Assembly (NCBI GenBank): GCA_019237175.1
Contig: JAFAHP010000140.1
Location: 1 to 34,083, forward strand
DNA from: Alphaproteobacteria bacterium
GTDB lineage: Bacteria; Pseudomonadota; Alphaproteobacteria; ATCC43930; CGMCC-115725
Direction of reading: 5' to 3'
DNA: 34,083 bases
A program made the position numbers and the translations under genes. The first letter of the stretch is position 1. Each line of letters opens with the position of its first letter. Positions 22,067 through 30,047 of the stretch are shown here, piece after piece. A model generated the notes under the pieces. That model ran no database searches. It saw nothing but the letters and a program-made list of their open reading frames with translations, and was not told the DNA's origin.

Positions 22067-22767
22067 CGCCGTTCCTCCTCGAGGGAATGCGGTGCATCCG
22101 ACGCGAGGCCAAAAACCATCGCAACCAGGGTCTTTGGCACCAGTGCCGTCAGCGCCAGATGCACGACGAGAAACGCGACGATCGCCGCCATGCCAAAGAA
22201 GTGAACGATGCGGGCAAATTCGTAGCCGCCGAACAACCAGGTCAATTCCTGCAATTGCACCGGCTTCCAGATTGCAAGACCGGACAGGATCGTGATCAGG
22301 ATTACGGCGAGGACACCCCAGTAGAACACCTTTTGTACGGCGTTGTACTCGCCCAGTTGATGGCTCAGCCGGCCGCGCAATGCTGCAACAAAGTCGCGCC
22401 AAAACGCATCCACCGTGATGGGAAGGAAATCGCGGCGGAAATGCCCCGACACCAAGCCGACGACGATGTAAGCGAGGTAGTTCAGCACCAGCACCCACAT
22501 CGCGGCGAAATGCCACAACAATGCATTCGCCAGACCGTCGTCGTTGCTGACCGCCTCGGTGACGGTGAAATCGCCTCCCAAGGTCCAGTTGTAGGGGAAG
22601 CCCCAATGGATCGGCAGTGCCGGATAATAGTTATAGATGCGCCAGCCGCTGCCGATCATGACGAAAATCGCCAATGCATTGATCCAGTGCATGATCCGCC
22701 GACTTAGCGGATGGAGTTGCACATTGGCCGCCGGCGACGCGGTATGAAATCGGGCTGGAGCGCTCAC
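22063..22767 (-). CDS. cytochrome b561-type membrane subunit
   Basis: The 234-residue product has four to five hydrophobic segments with histidines in the right places for two b haems: 'HPLSRRIMHWINALAIFVMI', 'ALLWHFAAMWVLVLNYLAYI' and 'HFFGMAAIVAFLVVHLAL'. Proteins of this type carry electrons from quinol in the membrane to a periplasmic partner, here very likely the molybdoenzyme whose gene overlaps by four bases (ATGA). Start GTG 22767 overlaps the upstream stop (GTGA). The open frame extends upstream to 23232, but that part lies inside the ModA-like gene. This subunit is not MsrQ-like in length or layout; it resembles the b-type subunits of formate dehydrogenase and Ni/Fe hydrogenase more. 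Confidence 0.88.
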   Translation of the reverse strand: MSAPARFHTASPAANVQLHPLSRRIMHWINALAIFVMIGSGWRIYNYYPALPIHWGFPYNWTLGGDFTVTEAVSNDDGLANALLWHFAAMWVLVLNYLAYIVVGLVSGHFRRDFLPITVDAFWRDFVAALRGRLSHQLGEYNAVQKVFYWGVLAVILITILSGLAIWKPVQLQELTWLFGGYEFARIVHFFGMAAIVAFLVVHLALTALVPKTLVAMVFGLASDAPHSLEEERR

Positions 22768-23606
22768 GACAAAACCTCCAATCCATCGGCGCGCAGCCGC
22801 TGGTGCGCCAGCGCACCCTGCAGGAATGCAATGAATTTCCCGGTGTTGGGGCTCAGTGAATGCTGCGTCTGGGCGAGCCAATAGACGACCGGAGGATAGC
22901 TTGCCGCTGGTAGGCGTTCGGCAATCATCAATGCGGGATCGGCCGCCACGTCGGTGGCGTAGACGATTGCCAGCGGCACTTTGCCTTGAGCCAAAAGATA
23001 TACGGCGTCGGCGGTGCCGACGACACCGATCGATTTGGCGCTGACCGCCTGCCACAGCCCTAGCGATTGCAACGCCTTTTGACTCGCGGCGCCGGCCGTG
23101 GCCGCCCATGGATCGACGATGGCGATCGGTTGTTTGCCCGCGGCCGCCGCCAAGCTTCCGGCGGCTGGAGACCCGGTGCCGGCGGCGCCCGCGCTGCCGG
23201 CAAGTGCGGCAACGACGAGCTGGTTGCGCCACACGCGTTCCAGTGTGCCGGGGCTGATCAACCCGCGCTTCGCCGCGGTGCCGGCGTTCGCCTCGCCTTC
23301 GCCGATCAGCACGTCAGCGCGCGCATGATGCGCGATCTGTTCGAGCAGCACCGCGGTCGGCGAGGCAAACACCCGAACATGGATGCCGGTCTCAGAACGC
23401 CACAAGGCGGCCACATCGGTGATCGCGTACGACAATGTCGGCTCGCAGAACACGACGACATCTGGCGCCACCGGGTAGTCGGCGTGTGCCGGGACGGCGG
23501 CCAGTAAGATAATCGGCAGCAACCACCCAATCGCGGCGGCGCGGCGGTTGTGGAGGATCGACCTGACACCCAGTCTTCCGCCGGAAGATCTCGCCATGTT
23601 CGGCAT
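22764..23606 (-). CDS. ModA-like periplasmic substrate-binding protein, no cognate permease
   Basis: This 280-residue exported protein has a signal sequence ('IGWLLPIILLAAVPAHA', cleavage after AHA). The mature part follows the ModA plan: 'VVVFCEPTLSYAITDVAALW', 'ADVLIGEGEANAGTAAKRGL', 'IAIVDPWAATAG', 'KALQSLGLWQAV', 'LAIVYATDVAADP' and 'SYPPVVYWLAQ'. The usual 'AASL' oxyanion-contacting start is replaced by 'CEPTLS', so molybdate may not be the ligand. No ModB or ModC gene is nearby. ATG 23606 is chosen because AGAGGG lies just upstream; ATG 23597 is also possible. It is the first gene of the six-gene operon and its stop overlaps the cytochrome b start. Confidence 0.85.
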   Translation of the reverse strand: MPNMARSSGGRLGVRSILHNRRAAAIGWLLPIILLAAVPAHADYPVAPDVVVFCEPTLSYAITDVAALWRSETGIHVRVFASPTAVLLEQIAHHARADVLIGEGEANAGTAAKRGLISPGTLERVWRNQLVVAALAGSAGAAGTGSPAAGSLAAAAGKQPIAIVDPWAATAGAASQKALQSLGLWQAVSAKSIGVVGTADAVYLLAQGKVPLAIVYATDVAADPALMIAERLPAASYPPVVYWLAQTQHSLSPNTGKFIAFLQGALAHQRLRADGLEVLS

Positions 23607-23844
23607 TGCCCTCTTGGCTTCCCTGTTCCGGGATATGCTTGAACTTTCCGGCGGGGTCACGAGCGAATTCGATCGCGACAAATTGGCGACAAATCGCGGT
23701 TAGGGAAGTTCCGGTCACGACAATGTGACGCTTGTCGGTGAGGCGGTCGGGCCACGGGGACTGTATCCCAGGAGCCTCGCTCCGAGGTGACGGCGATGTC
23801 CGCACCCCTGATTGGGCAAACCGAGGCGATGCCGATAGCGCGAA

Positions 23845-24417
23845 CTATCGCGCCTCGGTCCAGCTCTCGGAAAAAGCCAGCGCGCAGGTACTAAACGGCC
23901 GCCCTTCGCGCTGCATCGGCCAGGCGCGACCCGAAGCTTGCACCCCGTCGACGCTGAGCCGCGCGCCCAAGGCCGGGATCAAGAGAGTGCAAACGCCGTA
24001 GCGGCGGCCGCCCTCGCCGGGCTGGGTGTGGATCAACAGCGGTTCGCCGATGTCGTACCAGGTCAGCACGACTTCCTCGTCGGTCGTTACGATCCGCTCG
24101 GTCCAGAAATAATGCGGGTCGCCGGATTTGACGAATTCCGCGTCGGTAACCGGAATCCCGGTGTCGGCGGTCTCGGGATTGAGCATGCCTTGCACCGTGG
24201 TCTGCAACCAGCGCGCCATCGCGATGTTGTCGGAATAGATGCGCCAGCGGTCTTCGGTCAGCTCGCTTTTCACATAAAGGACATGGCCCGGGCCGCCCGG
24301 ACAGGTGATGATCCGCCAAAAGCTGGCGTTTGTGGTTTGCGGGCCGCCATCGGTCCCGCTCAGCCGGATAAAGGGGTTTTCGCCGGTCAGGATTACATGA
24401 TTTGGGTCGGCGGGCAT
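23845..24417 (-). CDS. conserved-looking hypothetical protein
   Basis: This 190-residue soluble protein has normal composition, no signal peptide and no membrane segment. ATG 24417 is clear because a perfect AAGGAG sits seven or so bases upstream; the open frame extends further to 24579 but that part is low-complexity. Features are 'FIRLSGTDGGPQTTNASFWR', 'ITCPGGPGHVLYVKSEL', 'FWTERIVTTDEEVVLTWYDI' and 'GEPLLIHTQPGEGGRRYGV'. The alternating hydrophobic pattern suggests a beta-rich fold. I do not recognise the family. It lies 238 bases upstream of the ModA-like gene on the same strand, so it could be a separate unit or head the operon. Confidence 0.72.
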   Translation of the reverse strand: MPADPNHVILTGENPFIRLSGTDGGPQTTNASFWRIITCPGGPGHVLYVKSELTEDRWRIYSDNIAMARWLQTTVQGMLNPETADTGIPVTDAEFVKSGDPHYFWTERIVTTDEEVVLTWYDIGEPLLIHTQPGEGGRRYGVCTLLIPALGARLSVDGVQASGRAWPMQREGRPFSTCALAFSESWTEAR

Positions 24418-24597
24418 CCGAACTCCTTTTCGAAAAGAAGCCGCGAGAGGGGGGAAAGCGGCGGGTCGTGTGACCAATGGTAAAGCATCGAGGGCGACGG
24501 CGCTATCGCGGGACGCCGCCGCCACGCCCCACCGCAAGGCCGCGTGTACATTTTTTTCGACGGCCCCAGCGGCGGACAAATAGTTTTTGGTCAGTGG

Positions 24598-24951
24598 TCA
24601 GGCCGACAGCAGGGGACCGTGATCGTCGCAGTGGTCGCCGTGTGGATGATGGAGATGGTCGCCGACACGGTAATCGGTGTGGTCGCCATGCGGCACCGCC
24701 TCGTGGCCGCAACCCGGGCCGTGGACATGCGCGGCATCATGGCCGCCACAGCTATGACCGGAAGTGCAATGGTCGGGGTTGTCGGCCGACACCTCGATCA
24801 CATGCTCGTCGACGTGCCCTTCATGAGGATGGTGGAGATGGCCGTCGTGCAGGTAGTCGGTATGCCCGCCATGGCGCACCGCCGGATGGCTGCAGCCTGG
24901 TCCATGTTGATGGGTGTGGCCGGGATGTTGGCTAGCAGTACAGGTCGGCAT
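24598..24951 (-). CDS. histidine-rich metal-binding protein with duplicated HGPGC module
   Basis: The 117-residue product contains 28 histidines (24%) and six cysteines. Two copies of a module of about 37 residues are visible: 'HQHGPGCSHPAVRHGGHTDY' followed by 'LHDGHLHHPHEGH', and 'HVHGPGCGHEAVPHGDHTDY' followed by 'RVGDHLHHPHGDH'. They are linked by a short segment with 'HCTSGHSCGGHD'. This composition is typical of cytoplasmic metal sponges or chaperones for Zn, Ni, Co or Cu, but the metal cannot be told. GGAAGGAAGAG precedes ATG 24951. There is no signal peptide. It sits between the hypothetical gene and the TonB-dependent receptor locus. Confidence 0.85.
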   Translation of the reverse strand: MPTCTASQHPGHTHQHGPGCSHPAVRHGGHTDYLHDGHLHHPHEGHVDEHVIEVSADNPDHCTSGHSCGGHDAAHVHGPGCGHEAVPHGDHTDYRVGDHLHHPHGDHCDDHGPLLSA

Positions 24952-25033
24952 GAGTTCTCTTCCTTTCCATTTTAACTATCTGTCTATACTCAAAGCGACC
25001 GTCAGAGCCGAGATACCGCGTCGTCCGGGCCCG

Positions 25034-25303
25034 CTACTGCCAGGGTCCGGCGCTCTGACTATCCGGGGCAGGCGAAACGCTCGGTAGTTGCGACAGCGCG
25101 GCGCCCAAGGAAGCGTTCTCCCCGCCCGGCAGGTTGCTCAAGCGGCGCTGATCGAGTGTATAGACCGTTGCACCTAGAGGCGGGGCGATTTCGGCGCGTG
25201 CCCGGTCGAGTCGGGCAGCGGGAGCGGCATAATCCGAAGAGGATTCTTGACCAGCGCACGCGCCAACCGCGATCAGCGTGCACATCACGATCGCCTGCTT
25301 CAT
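25034..25303 (-). CDS. small lipoprotein resembling a TonB-receptor plug segment
   Basis: This 89-residue protein has a signal sequence and lipobox ('MCTLIAVGACAGQ', lipid-modified Cys16). After a linker, 'RARAEIAPPLGATVYTLDQR' and 'RLSNLPGGENASLGAALSQL' align without gaps with 'NEARINIEPRIGASTYTLGP' and 'SAIQNLPEAQNTPIDNAILQ' near the N-terminus of the divergent TonB-dependent receptor (18 of 46 positions identical by my count). The rest of the receptor is absent. It may be an anchored plug mimic or partner of the receptor, or a fragment of a duplicated receptor gene. The intact frame with its own lipoprotein signal favours a real gene. The ribosome binding site is weak. Confidence 0.75.
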   Translation of the reverse strand: MKQAIVMCTLIAVGACAGQESSSDYAAPAARLDRARAEIAPPLGATVYTLDQRRLSNLPGGENASLGAALSQLPSVSPAPDSQSAGPWQ

Positions 25304-25523
25304 CGTCGGGAGCTGGGCCGGTTCCTTCTTTTTTCAAGCCGAACTCGATCGGGGACGCGGTAAGGAGCAGCCCCCGCATAGGGTGGCCCCGCCAGCTCGC
25401 GCTTCCCGCCGCTATAAATCGGCTACTAGCTCCCTTGTCGAGCGCGGTAGACGTTTGTTACGTTATATCATCGCGACCGATCAATTCCGATTCCGAACCT
25501 GCGATCAACGTGAGGCAAGGGGT

Positions 25524-27797
25524 ATGGGTCACATATTCAAGCGCGCAGGAGCTGCGCTCGGGCTCGCCGTCCTGGTCGCACTGGCCATTTCTGATGGCGC
25601 CAAAGCGGACGATGCACCGGTGTTGTTGACCGGGCTGCCTCCGATCACGAACGGCGCGCCCGGCGGGTCAAATGGGCTGCTTGTTCTCGGCGCAAATTCG
25701 CCCACCGACAGCACCGCACCCGCCTCGTCGCAGGGCAATGTCTCGCTCGACATCAACGTAATTGCCAAACAATTAAATGAGGCGCGAATCAACATCGAGC
25801 CGCGCATCGGCGCCTCGACATACACCTTGGGGCCGAGTGCCATCCAAAACCTGCCGGAAGCACAAAACACGCCGATCGATAATGCCATCCTGCAAATGCC
25901 CGGCGTCGACCAAGATAATTTGGCGAATGGCGGGCTCCATATCCGCAACGAGCACTTGAACGTCCAGTATCGCATCAACGGCGTCATCATTCCGGATGGT
26001 GTGAGTTTCTTCGGTCAGGATTTGAGTATTCGCTTTGTCGATTCGATGTCGCTGATTACGGGTTCTTTGCCCGCCGAATACGGTCTGCGAACCGCCGGCA
26101 TCATCGATATCCAGAGCAAGAGCGGCCTCGGAAACCCGGGCGGCTCGGTCGAAATGTACGGCGGCAGTTATACTACCCTCAACCCCAGCATGGAGGTCGG
26201 TGGCGCGGTCGGCAACTACAACTATTTCGTAACCAGCAATTACTACCAAAGCATAAATGGGATAAATGACGTAACGTCAAAATATTACCAGATACATGAC
26301 GACACTCAGCAGGTCCATGCCTTCGCCTATATCGATAAAATTCTCGATCCTCACAACAGAATCAGCGTGATGGGCGGCGAGTTCAACGGTGACTTTCAGA
26401 TACCAAACAACCCCGGCCAGTCGACGTTTCCTGGCATTACAGAAATCAATGGTCTCCCTTCATCGCAGTTCAACTCCGCTCACCTCACCGAGTTTCAGGT
26501 CGAGGGCAGCCAGTTCGGGGCGGTCTCATTTTTGCACTCATTGGGGCCTCTCGACTTCCAGATCTCGGATATAGTCAAGTACAGTTTCCTGCATTATTAT
26601 CCCGATCTGTTCGGTGACCTCGCGTTCAACGGCATCGGCGAGAATGCCGGCCGGACCAGCTTGGCGAACTTTGTTCAGGCAGAAGGGACTTACCGGTGGA
26701 CAGCCAACCACACGGTGCGCGGCGGTATCCTCTTCACCACCGAACACGTGACCTCAAACGAAAACGCGGCGGTGCTAGACCAGATCGGGGCCGACAGTTT
26801 TGGAAATCCGATCTATGCGACAGTCCCTTCATTTATAGCCCAGAGCAGCGCCCAGACGAGTTTTACCTATAGCGGCTATCTCCAGGACGAATGGAAAGTA
26901 TTGCCGGCGGTGACCGTCAACTATGGGGTCCGCGGCGATGTCATAAACGGTTTCACCACCGGACAGCACCTCAGCCCGCGTGTTAACGCGGTGTGGCAGG
27001 CGACGCCGACGACGACCTTTCACGCGGGCTATGCCACTTATTACACACCACCGCCGCAGGAGCTGGTTGCAACCGAGAATATCTCTGCGTTCGCGAATAC
27101 GACCGGGGCGCCCGCTTCTACTCAGAATTCCCCGATCAAGAACGAAACGGCCCAATATCTGGATGTCGGGGTAAAGCAGCAGGCGCTCCGCGGGCTCACA
27201 ATAGGCGTCGATGTCTATTACAAGCACGCGAACAATCTGCTCGACGAGAGCCAGTTCGGCGCACCCATCATTCTGACGCCGTTCAATTATCGCGTCGGCA
27301 TCAACAAGGGCGTCGAGCTGACGACCGAATATAACGTTGGAAATTTCACTTTCTACGGCAATCTCGCGATTGCAAACCAGCTGGCAAGCGGTATCGAATC
27401 AGCGCAGTTCAATTTCACTCCGGCGCAGCTTGCCTCGGCCGACAGCATGTTTGTCAACACCGATCACAGCCAGCTCAAAACCGAATCGGCCGGTGTAGCC
27501 TATCTGTGGCACGGGACACGGTTTACCGCTGACATAGTCGCCGGCTCCGGCCTGCGAACCCAGCCGCCCAACGATCCGACCTTCAATGGTGAGACGGTCC
27601 CGTCCTACGAACAGGTAAATCTGGGCATCTCCCATGTCTTTCCGGCGAGTTTTGGTGGCCCGGTGACCGTGCGTCTCGCTCTCATCAATCTGTTCGACAA
27701 GATCTACCTGTTGCGCAGCATGACTGGGGTTGGCGAGTTTGCCAATCAATTCGGACCACGCCGTGCCCTCTACGCGGGTCTCAAAAAGGAGTTCTGA
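25524..27797 (+). CDS. TonB-dependent outer-membrane receptor
   Basis: The 757-residue protein starts at ATG 25524, preceded by a purine-rich AAGGGG; the open frame runs back to 25278 without family sequence. The N-terminal signal sequence is 'GLAVLVALAISDGAKADD'. The plug follows, with 'LNVQYRINGVIIPDGVSFFG', 'FVDSMSLITGSLPAEYGLRT' and 'AGIIDIQSKSG'. The barrel region has many alternating aromatic strands and ends in '...RRALYAGLKKEF', with the C-terminal Phe recognised by the BAM machinery. The substrate is not evident from sequence. Downstream ExbB/ExbD/TonB genes could energise it, and a divergent lipoprotein repeats part of its plug. Confidence 0.93.
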   Translation: MGHIFKRAGAALGLAVLVALAISDGAKADDAPVLLTGLPPITNGAPGGSNGLLVLGANSPTDSTAPASSQGNVSLDINVIAKQLNEARINIEPRIGASTYTLGPSAIQNLPEAQNTPIDNAILQMPGVDQDNLANGGLHIRNEHLNVQYRINGVIIPDGVSFFGQDLSIRFVDSMSLITGSLPAEYGLRTAGIIDIQSKSGLGNPGGSVEMYGGSYTTLNPSMEVGGAVGNYNYFVTSNYYQSINGINDVTSKYYQIHDDTQQVHAFAYIDKILDPHNRISVMGGEFNGDFQIPNNPGQSTFPGITEINGLPSSQFNSAHLTEFQVEGSQFGAVSFLHSLGPLDFQISDIVKYSFLHYYPDLFGDLAFNGIGENAGRTSLANFVQAEGTYRWTANHTVRGGILFTTEHVTSNENAAVLDQIGADSFGNPIYATVPSFIAQSSAQTSFTYSGYLQDEWKVLPAVTVNYGVRGDVINGFTTGQHLSPRVNAVWQATPTTTFHAGYATYYTPPPQELVATENISAFANTTGAPASTQNSPIKNETAQYLDVGVKQQALRGLTIGVDVYYKHANNLLDESQFGAPIILTPFNYRVGINKGVELTTEYNVGNFTFYGNLAIANQLASGIESAQFNFTPAQLASADSMFVNTDHSQLKTESAGVAYLWHGTRFTADIVAGSGLRTQPPNDPTFNGETVPSYEQVNLGISHVFPASFGGPVTVRLALINLFDKIYLLRSMTGVGEFANQFGPRRALYAGLKKEF

Positions 27798-27901
27798 ATC
27801 CGGCGCTTCGTTGGCGGCTTCGCTCCGCTGGAAAGCGGGAATCGAGCCGATCGGCTGACGATCGATTCAGGCTCCACTAAATTGCCACGATGATCGTCAC
27901 G

Positions 27902-28071
27902 TCTAGTGGTACGAAACAGACAGATGGCTCCCAATTCTTCTTTTTCCGTCACCCCCGCGCAAGCGGGGGCCCAGGGCTGCGAGTGCAGTGTTTGGCCGCT
28001 CTGGGTTCCCGCTTTCGCGGGAATGACGATAAGAGAATGCAGGTACCATCCGTTAGAATTGCACCACTAGA
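27902..28071. repeat. nested inverted repeats between the receptor and exbB
   Basis: An 80-base element (27948-28027) begins gtcacccccgcgcaagcggg and ends gctttcgcgggaatgac, with inverted termini gtca/tgac and hairpins cccgcgcaagcggg and cccgctttcgcggg; this form is common in alphaproteobacterial intergenic DNA. It is enclosed by a wider perfect 9-base inverted repeat, tctagtggt (27902-27910) and accactaga (28063-28071). The element occupies most of the 352-base gap between the receptor and exbB. A perfect palindrome, agccgatcggct (27845-27856), lies just upstream and could mark the receptor transcript's end. No gene is seen in the gap. Confidence 0.7.
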
Positions 28072-28149
28072 TAGGATTACCCAGCGGCTCCGAGGGATAT
28101 ATGGTCGGCTCAAATCGGCCCCCAACGACTTGTTCGCAGAGGCTTGCCC

Positions 28150-28833
28150 GTGCCCAATTCTCCCGTCTCACTTTCGGTTGTCAGCCTTTTTCTGCACGCT
28201 GATATCGTCGTCAAGGGTGTGTTGTTGCTATTGCTCGCCGCCTCCGTGTGGAGCTGGGCGGTCATTATCGACAAGTTGTGGCGCCTTGCCGCGGTCGGGC
28301 GGTCGGTTGAGGCGCATGAGGCGCTCCTCGCCGCGGCACATGGCGCACCCGACCTGATGGCACCATCTCGCCGACCGGGCGGCGGCGACCCGGCCGGCGC
28401 GGTGCTGGCGGCCGGCTTGCACGAGAGCGCCGAAGCGGCATGGGTTGCGCCCGAAAGCCCGGCCGAGCGGCGCGAGCGCATCGAGCGGGCGATGCGGCTG
28501 GTGCTGAACGCGGAATTGCGCCGGCTTGAAGCCCGCTTGCCATTCCTCGCAAGCCTGGCCTCGGCGGCGCCGTTTATCGGGCTGTTCGGCACGGTGTGGG
28601 GGATCATGCGCAGCTTTACCGGCATCGCCGCCGCCAACAATACCAGCCTTGCCGTCGTCGCCCCCGGCATCGCCGAAGCCTTGTTCGCCACGGCCATGGG
28701 GCTCGCCGCGGCGATCCCCGCAGTCGTCGCTTACAACAAGATCACCGTTGATCTCGGCCGCTTTGCCGGACGCATGAACGGTCTGATCGGGCGCTCGAGC
28801 ACCATCCTTTCGCGCGTCGCGGCGGAAACCTGA
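28150..28833 (+). CDS. exbB: ExbB/TolQ-family proton-channel subunit
   Basis: This 227-residue inner-membrane protein has three membrane segments (about residues 18-38, 135-155 and 170-190). It carries the MotA/TolQ/ExbB signatures 'AAPFIGLFGTVWGIMRSFTG' and 'VAPGIAEALFATAMGLAAAI'. With ExbD it forms the proton-driven motor that energises TonB. TolQ is closely related and the N-terminus ('FLHADIVVKGVLLLLLAASV') is TolQ-like, but a TonB protein follows and no tolB or pal is present, so an ExbB role is preferred. GTG 28150 is chosen because AGAGG lies about seven bases upstream; TTG 28144 is the alternative. exbD starts two bases after the stop. Confidence 0.9.
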   Translation: MPNSPVSLSVVSLFLHADIVVKGVLLLLLAASVWSWAVIIDKLWRLAAVGRSVEAHEALLAAAHGAPDLMAPSRRPGGGDPAGAVLAAGLHESAEAAWVAPESPAERRERIERAMRLVLNAELRRLEARLPFLASLASAAPFIGLFGTVWGIMRSFTGIAAANNTSLAVVAPGIAEALFATAMGLAAAIPAVVAYNKITVDLGRFAGRMNGLIGRSSTILSRVAAET

Positions 28834-28835
28834 CC

Positions 28836-29270
28836 ATGGCGATGGCAACGCGGCCCGTCGGCGAGAGTAGCGAGGAGCGCTATCAGCCGCTGGCCGAGAT
28901 CAATGTGACGCCGATGGTCGATGTCATGCTGGTGCTGCTGGTGATCTTTATGGTGACGGCACCGCTGTTGATGGTCGGCGTGCCGCTCGATCTGCCAAAG
29001 ACGCGCGCCGCGGCGATCACCGAGCACAAGAAGCCGATCATCCTCAGCCTCGACCGCGGCGGCGAAGTATTCATCGGTGACGATAAGGTGGCGCCAGGCG
29101 AGCTTGAACCCCGGCTTGCGGCACTCGCCGCCGAAGATCCCAAACGCATCGTCTTTGTCCGCGGCGACAAGACGATCACTTACGCGCAGCTGATGGACAT
29201 GTTGGGCGAGGTCAATCGCGCCGGTTTTGCGAAAGTGTCGCTGGTCGCCGAAGCCTCCGGGTCGAAGTGA
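28836..29270 (+). CDS. exbD: ExbD/TolR-family proton-channel subunit
   Basis: This 144-residue protein has one N-terminal membrane segment with the family motif 'INVTPMVDVMLVLLVIFMVT'; Asp29 is the expected proton-carrying residue. The periplasmic domain ('ILSLDRGGEVFIGDDKV', 'RIVFVRGDKTITYAQLMDML') is of normal length. It works with the ExbB-like protein encoded two bases upstream. The stop overlaps the GTG start of the tonB-like gene (GTGA), so the three genes form one tightly coupled operon. Confidence 0.93.
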   Translation: MAMATRPVGESSEERYQPLAEINVTPMVDVMLVLLVIFMVTAPLLMVGVPLDLPKTRAAAITEHKKPIILSLDRGGEVFIGDDKVAPGELEPRLAALAAEDPKRIVFVRGDKTITYAQLMDMLGEVNRAGFAKVSLVAEASGSK

Positions 29271-30019
29271 ACGGGTTCAGGCTGCCGCTCATTCTCTCGC
29301 TGGCGGCCCATGCGATCATCCTGGGACTGCTGGTGATGCTGCCGGCGCCGATACCGCCGGCGGCACCTTCGCTCCCGAGCGGGATTGAGGTCGCGTTCGC
29401 ACCGTCGTTGCCGGCGCCGCCGCCCCCGCCTGCGCCTCCCCCGGTCAAGGCCGAACCACCGCCGCCACCCCCGAAAACCGACACACCGCGTCCAGTGGCC
29501 CCGATCGAGCCACCGCCGCCTGCTCCCGAAGCGGCGGTCGTGGTTCCGGAACCGCTCCTGCTACCGCCGCCGCCAAAGCCGCCGGTCCCGCCGCGGCGGG
29601 TCGCGGTTCGGCGCGTCGAGCGGCCAGTGACGCGCCCGGAGGAAGCGCCGGTAGCGCCGGTTGTTCCCGTGGCGCCGGCCCAGCAGGCGGCACTCGCGCC
29701 GGCGCGGGTGCGCCCACCTGCGTCCGCGGCTGTCAGTCCGGGATATCAAGCGCTGCTCGGCGAATGGCTGAATAGCCATAAGCGCTATCCCGAGGGTGCC
29801 CGCGAACACGGCGAGCAGGGCCGCGCGATATTACATTTTGCGGTCGAACGCAGCGGCCGGGTCACCGAATTCGCGGTTGTCAAAAGCTCCGGTTACCCGG
29901 ATCTCGACCAAGGGCTGGAGGAGATGATGCGGGGTGCGATTTTGCCGCCTTTTCCTGCCGACATGCCGCAATCCAGCATCAGCGTCTCGGTGACGATCCG
30001 CTTCACGCTCGAGCAATGA
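29267..30019 (+). CDS. tonB: TonB-family energy transducer
   Basis: The 250-residue protein has an N-terminal membrane anchor ('LPLILSLAAHAIILGLLVML', including the conserved His of TonB anchors), a long Pro-rich spacer with Glu-Pro and Lys-Pro pairs (about residues 25-145) and a C-terminal TonB domain (about 160-250). Typical TonB-domain features are 'YPEGAREHGEQGRAILHFAV', 'SGRVTEFAVVKSSGYPDLD' and 'SVSVTIRFTLE'. The spacer reaches across the periplasm so that the C-terminal domain can pull on receptor TonB boxes. GTG 29267 overlaps the exbD stop. TolA is less likely because the C-terminal domain is TonB-like and tolB/pal do not follow. Confidence 0.92.
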   Translation: MNGFRLPLILSLAAHAIILGLLVMLPAPIPPAAPSLPSGIEVAFAPSLPAPPPPPAPPPVKAEPPPPPPKTDTPRPVAPIEPPPPAPEAAVVVPEPLLLPPPPKPPVPPRRVAVRRVERPVTRPEEAPVAPVVPVAPAQQAALAPARVRPPASAAVSPGYQALLGEWLNSHKRYPEGAREHGEQGRAILHFAVERSGRVTEFAVVKSSGYPDLDQGLEEMMRGAILPPFPADMPQSSISVSVTIRFTLEQ

Positions 30020-30047
30020 ACGGATCGATCCACCGGGTGGCCGAGCC

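Noticed and set aside
28150..30019. Tol-Pal operon (tolQRA)
   Set aside because: The first gene is TolQ-like, but the third has a TonB C-terminal domain and tolB/pal are absent on either side.
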